A DNA stretch of 64,000 bases from Thermocaproicibacter melissae. GTDB taxonomy: Bacteria > Bacillota > Clostridia > Oscillospirales > Acutalibacteraceae. How positions within the stretch are numbered: position 1 is the stretch's first letter; every line of letters begins with the position of its first letter. The notes beneath the pieces are model-generated. The model was not told where the DNA came from, did not search any database, and saw nothing but the letters and a program-made list of their open reading frames with translations. A program made the position numbers and the translations under genes. Positions 61,892 through 64,000 of this stretch are shown in pieces. The stretch covers positions 1,120,001 to 1,184,000 of the forward strand of contig NZ_CP101827.1 in assembly GCF_024498295.1 (NCBI RefSeq). The letters are read 5' to 3'.

Positions 61892-62875
61892 TCAGCAAAT
61901 ACGCGGGAGGCCTTCTCCGTAAAGAGGCCCGACGACGCGGGTTCCGCCGATTGGTGTTTTCAAAAGGACAGCACTGTCTCCGGCTAGAACGCGGCCGATG
62001 ACCGCAGCATTCTCTCCGTAGCGGCTTGCGCGGATGCAGGCAAGAGCCTTTTCGGCGTCTTCCGCCGCAACCACAGCGACCATCTTGCCCTCGTTGCCCA
62101 TGTAAAGCGGGTCAAGGCCTAACACGCCGCAAAAGGCGCGCACTTGGTCGGAAACCGGCAGGGATTCTTCCTGCAGCTCAATGGTGCAGTTCGAAGATGC
62201 CGCAAACTCGTTCAAAACGGTACCGAGGCCGCCGCGCGTTACATCGCGCATGGCGTGGATGTGAACGCTGCTCCGCTTCATGGCGTTGACCATCTCCACA
62301 AGCGGGGCGCAGTCGCTGACGATGGTGTTTTCAATGCCCATGCGCTTGCTCAAAACAGCCGCATGGTGATCGCCGAGGTTTCCGGAAAGCAGGATGACGT
62401 CGCCTTCCCGGCAGTTTTCCGCGCCGATGTCCACGCCCTCCGGGACAAAACCGACACCTGCCGTATTGATGTAGACGCCACCCTTGCCTTCCACGACCTT
62501 CGTGTCGCCCGCAACAATGCGCACGCCGGCCTCTTTTGCCGTTTCACTCATCGAGTGTGCAATCTTACGCAGGTCGTCGGTGTCGGCACCTTCTTCCAGA
62601 ATGAAGCCGCAGGTGATGTATTTCGGCTCCGCGCCGCTCATCAGCAGGTCGTTTACCGTTCCGCAGATGCACAGACGCCCGATGTCCCCGCCCGGAAAGA
62701 AAAGCGGTGTTACAACAAAGCTGTCCGTTGTCAGCGCAATCCGTCCGGAACCGGGAAGCACAGCGGAGTCTTCCATCTTGGAAAGTGTGGGGTCGCTGAA
62801 CTCTTTCTCAAATATTGTGCCAATCAGCTCGGAAGTGGACTTTCCGCCGCTTCCGTGCGCCATTGTAATCTTCAT
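61892..62875 (-). CDS. hypE: Hydrogenase expression/formation protein HypE
   Basis: A 327-residue protein of the AIR-synthase-related fold: MKITMAHGSGGKSTSELIGT, LPGSGRIALTTDSFVVTPLF, FPGGDIGRLCICGTVNDLLM, and the C-terminal PLYGEGLPRIC whose last Cys carries the cyano ligand. HypE dehydrates a thiocarboxamide to make the cyanide ligands of the [NiFe] site. I use ATG at 62875; it overlaps the hypD stop by 4 nt. The longer frame lacks family similarity. Confidence 0.96.
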   Translation of the reverse strand: MKITMAHGSGGKSTSELIGTIFEKEFSDPTLSKMEDSAVLPGSGRIALTTDSFVVTPLFFPGGDIGRLCICGTVNDLLMSGAEPKYITCGFILEEGADTDDLRKIAHSMSETAKEAGVRIVAGDTKVVEGKGGVYINTAGVGFVPEGVDIGAENCREGDVILLSGNLGDHHAAVLSKRMGIENTIVSDCAPLVEMVNAMKRSSVHIHAMRDVTRGGLGTVLNEFAASSNCTIELQEESLPVSDQVRAFCGVLGLDPLYMGNEGKMVAVVAAEDAEKALACIRASRYGENAAVIGRVLAGDSAVLLKTPIGGTRVVGPLYGEGLPRIC

Positions 62876-63912
62876 TTGGAACCTCTCCCGCTGATGTAAT
62901 AATTGTAGCAGCTGCCTTCCTGCGAAACCATGCAGGCGCCCTGCGGCGTCTGCGGTGTGCATACTCTTCCGAAAAGCGGGCACTGCGTCGGCGACACCGC
63001 GCCCGTAAGTACTTTGGCACAACGGCAATTTGTGTTGAAGCTGTGGTCTTGCAGCAATCCGTCGCTTCCGGCATCAAACATGGCATATTCGCCGTGCAGG
63101 CGCAGGCCAGAATCCGGAATCACGCCCATGCCCCTCCACGCGGCGGGGCACGGTTCAAAGCAATCCGCCATGGCGCGAAGCGCTTCTTCGTTTCCGTTCT
63201 CCGTGACGACCGACGGGTAAAGATTCATGACACGCGGCATCCCGCGCAGCTTCACCAACGCATAAATCGTTTCGAGCAGCTGTCCGCCCTCAAAGCCGGA
63301 AACGACAAATGGGATGTTATACTTTTTGGCTAATGGTTCATATATTTTCCAACCGGTAATAACGCTGACATGACCCGGAGCAATGAAGCCGTCTATCCCA
63401 CCCTGGTTGGCGCATACCCAGTCGAGGACGGGCGGCATAACCTTCAAGGAGGTCAGCAGGCGGAAATTCTTGATTTCCTTCTGCAAGGCCTCCTGCAGGA
63501 GCGAGGCATAAACGGCAGCCGTGGTCTCAAACCCAACCGCAGCAAAAACGCAGGTAAGCTGCGGGTTCTCCTCCGCGTAGCGCAAGGCGTCAAGCGGAGA
63601 GTAAACCATGCGAACGCTTCCCCCGGCAGCCTTCGCGTCGTTCAGGTTGCGCTCGGTACCCGGCACACGCATGAGGTCGCCGAACGTCAGAACAATCGTA
63701 TTCGGCTGCATGCAAAGTTCCGTGAGGCGATCGATGTAAGCGGTTACCGTAACGCAGACCGGGCAGCCCGGCCCGGAAATCAGCTGGATGTTCGGCGAAA
63801 GCATACAGACGATTCCGTTTTTGGAGATGGAAGCCGTGTGGGTCCCGCAGACTTCCATCAGACGGACCTTCGGCCCGTCATAATTTTTCAAAAATGTGCG
63901 GATATCGGTCAT
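62872..63912 (-). CDS. hypD: Hydrogenase formation protein HypD
   Basis: A 346-residue Fe-S scaffold: LMEVCGTHTASISKNGI, GPGCPVCVTVTAYIDR, FAAVGFETTAAVYASLLQEA and GFEGGQLLETIYALVKL, with a C-terminal cysteine set (NTNCRCAKVLTG, TQCPLFGRVCTPQTPQGACM). HypD and HypC assemble Fe(CN)2CO before transfer to the large subunit. ATG overlaps the hypC stop by 4 nt and hypE by 4 nt. Confidence 0.97.
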   Translation of the reverse strand: MTDIRTFLKNYDGPKVRLMEVCGTHTASISKNGIVCMLSPNIQLISGPGCPVCVTVTAYIDRLTELCMQPNTIVLTFGDLMRVPGTERNLNDAKAAGGSVRMVYSPLDALRYAEENPQLTCVFAAVGFETTAAVYASLLQEALQKEIKNFRLLTSLKVMPPVLDWVCANQGGIDGFIAPGHVSVITGWKIYEPLAKKYNIPFVVSGFEGGQLLETIYALVKLRGMPRVMNLYPSVVTENGNEEALRAMADCFEPCPAAWRGMGVIPDSGLRLHGEYAMFDAGSDGLLQDHSFNTNCRCAKVLTGAVSPTQCPLFGRVCTPQTPQGACMVSQEGSCYNYYISGRGSK

Positions 63913-64000
63913 ATTTCCTCCAGCTCTCGAAACAGTTCACGCATCTGTTCGCCTTCTTCCGGAGAAAGCACCTGAAGAATACAGCCGGCATGAACCAGAA
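63909..64000 (-). CDS. hypC: Hydrogenase assembly chaperone HypC, C-terminal part only
   Basis: The minus strand up to the window edge reads LVHAGCILQVLSPEEGEQMR then ELFRELEEI and a TGA. This is the expected HypC C-terminus: the second part of the OB-fold (VHxG) and a terminal helix. HypC passes the iron-ligand unit from HypD to the hydrogenase large subunit. The N-terminal cysteine lies outside the window. ATGA overlap with hypD. Confidence 0.9.
   Translation of the reverse strand, partial: LVHAGCILQVLSPEEGEQMRELFRELEEI

Overview
The window is a 64 kb stretch of a low-to-mid GC Firmicute chromosome. It looks like a spore-forming anaerobic member of Clostridia, probably of the Ruminococcaceae/Oscillospiraceae type. 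The support is: sporulation genes (yabP, yabQ, yunB, spoVS, a SpoVB-type flippase), an IspH-ribosomal S1 fusion typical of Clostridia, HypCDE [NiFe]-hydrogenase maturation genes, oxygen-sensitive enzymes (class I fumarase alpha subunit, radical-SAM HemZ), and Gram-positive leader RNAs (SAM-I, FMN, two T-boxes, CIRCE). Nearly everything is core housekeeping. I see no rRNA, tRNA, CRISPR, insertion sequence or prophage. The species call is inference from gene content; no 16S or marker search could be run.

Layout. 1-3.2 kb (minus): partial groES with CIRCE, an rRNA methyltransferase, the hibernation factor hpf and a fumarase alpha subunit without its beta partner. 3.2-8.1 kb (minus): a yab-type sporulation/division operon, spoVB-like-mazG-hup-rqcP-yabP-yabQ-divIC-yabR. 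8.2-16.1 kb (minus): a zinc-ribbon protein, then recJ-relA-MBL hydrolase-hemZ-nucleoside kinase in one tightly packed unit. 16.2-18.8 kb: yunB-ligA. 19-24.5 kb: rpiR-type regulator, flavoprotein, cmk, plsC and ispH-S1. 24.6-26.7 kb: a three-gene operon of unknown function (DUF5685 protein, J-domain protein with Cys-rich tail, membrane protein). 27-33.9 kb: a small orphan protein, mreB, comFC, recD2, a small membrane protein, metK (SAM-I riboswitch) and ribU (FMN riboswitch). 34.1-41.9 kb: alaS (T-box)-HIT-PRTase-comEC-holA-rnmV. 42-47.4 kb: the most accessory-looking part, with a lone GH43 glycosidase, pepV, small orphan genes and birA. 47.5-52.5 kb (plus): DUF951-prfA-tsaC-coaE-lytic transglycosylase-M18 peptidase. 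52.6-54.9 kb: thrS (T-box). 55-61.8 kb (plus): rny-ymdB-spoVS-fakA-recG. 61.9-64 kb (minus): hypE-hypD-hypC.

Many operons are translationally coupled through 1-4 nt or longer overlaps, and TTG/GTG starts are common. Several starts are moved here relative to the longest open frame because a promoter, terminator or riboswitch lies inside the extension (metK, alaS, thrS, birA, the 78-aa protein at 26961, the DUF5685 protein).

I found no clear new defence or biosynthetic system. The observations most worth following are: an internal Shine-Dalgarno and in-frame ATG that could make free S1 from the ispH-S1 fusion; the DUF5685/J-domain/membrane operon, whose DUF5685 member carries an Asp-rich motif like the second motif of squalene/phytoene synthases; a ComEC whose metallo-beta-lactamase domain has lost its metal motif; the terminator of metK doubling as the ribosome-binding site of the next gene; and two apparent homopolymer-linked frameshifts.
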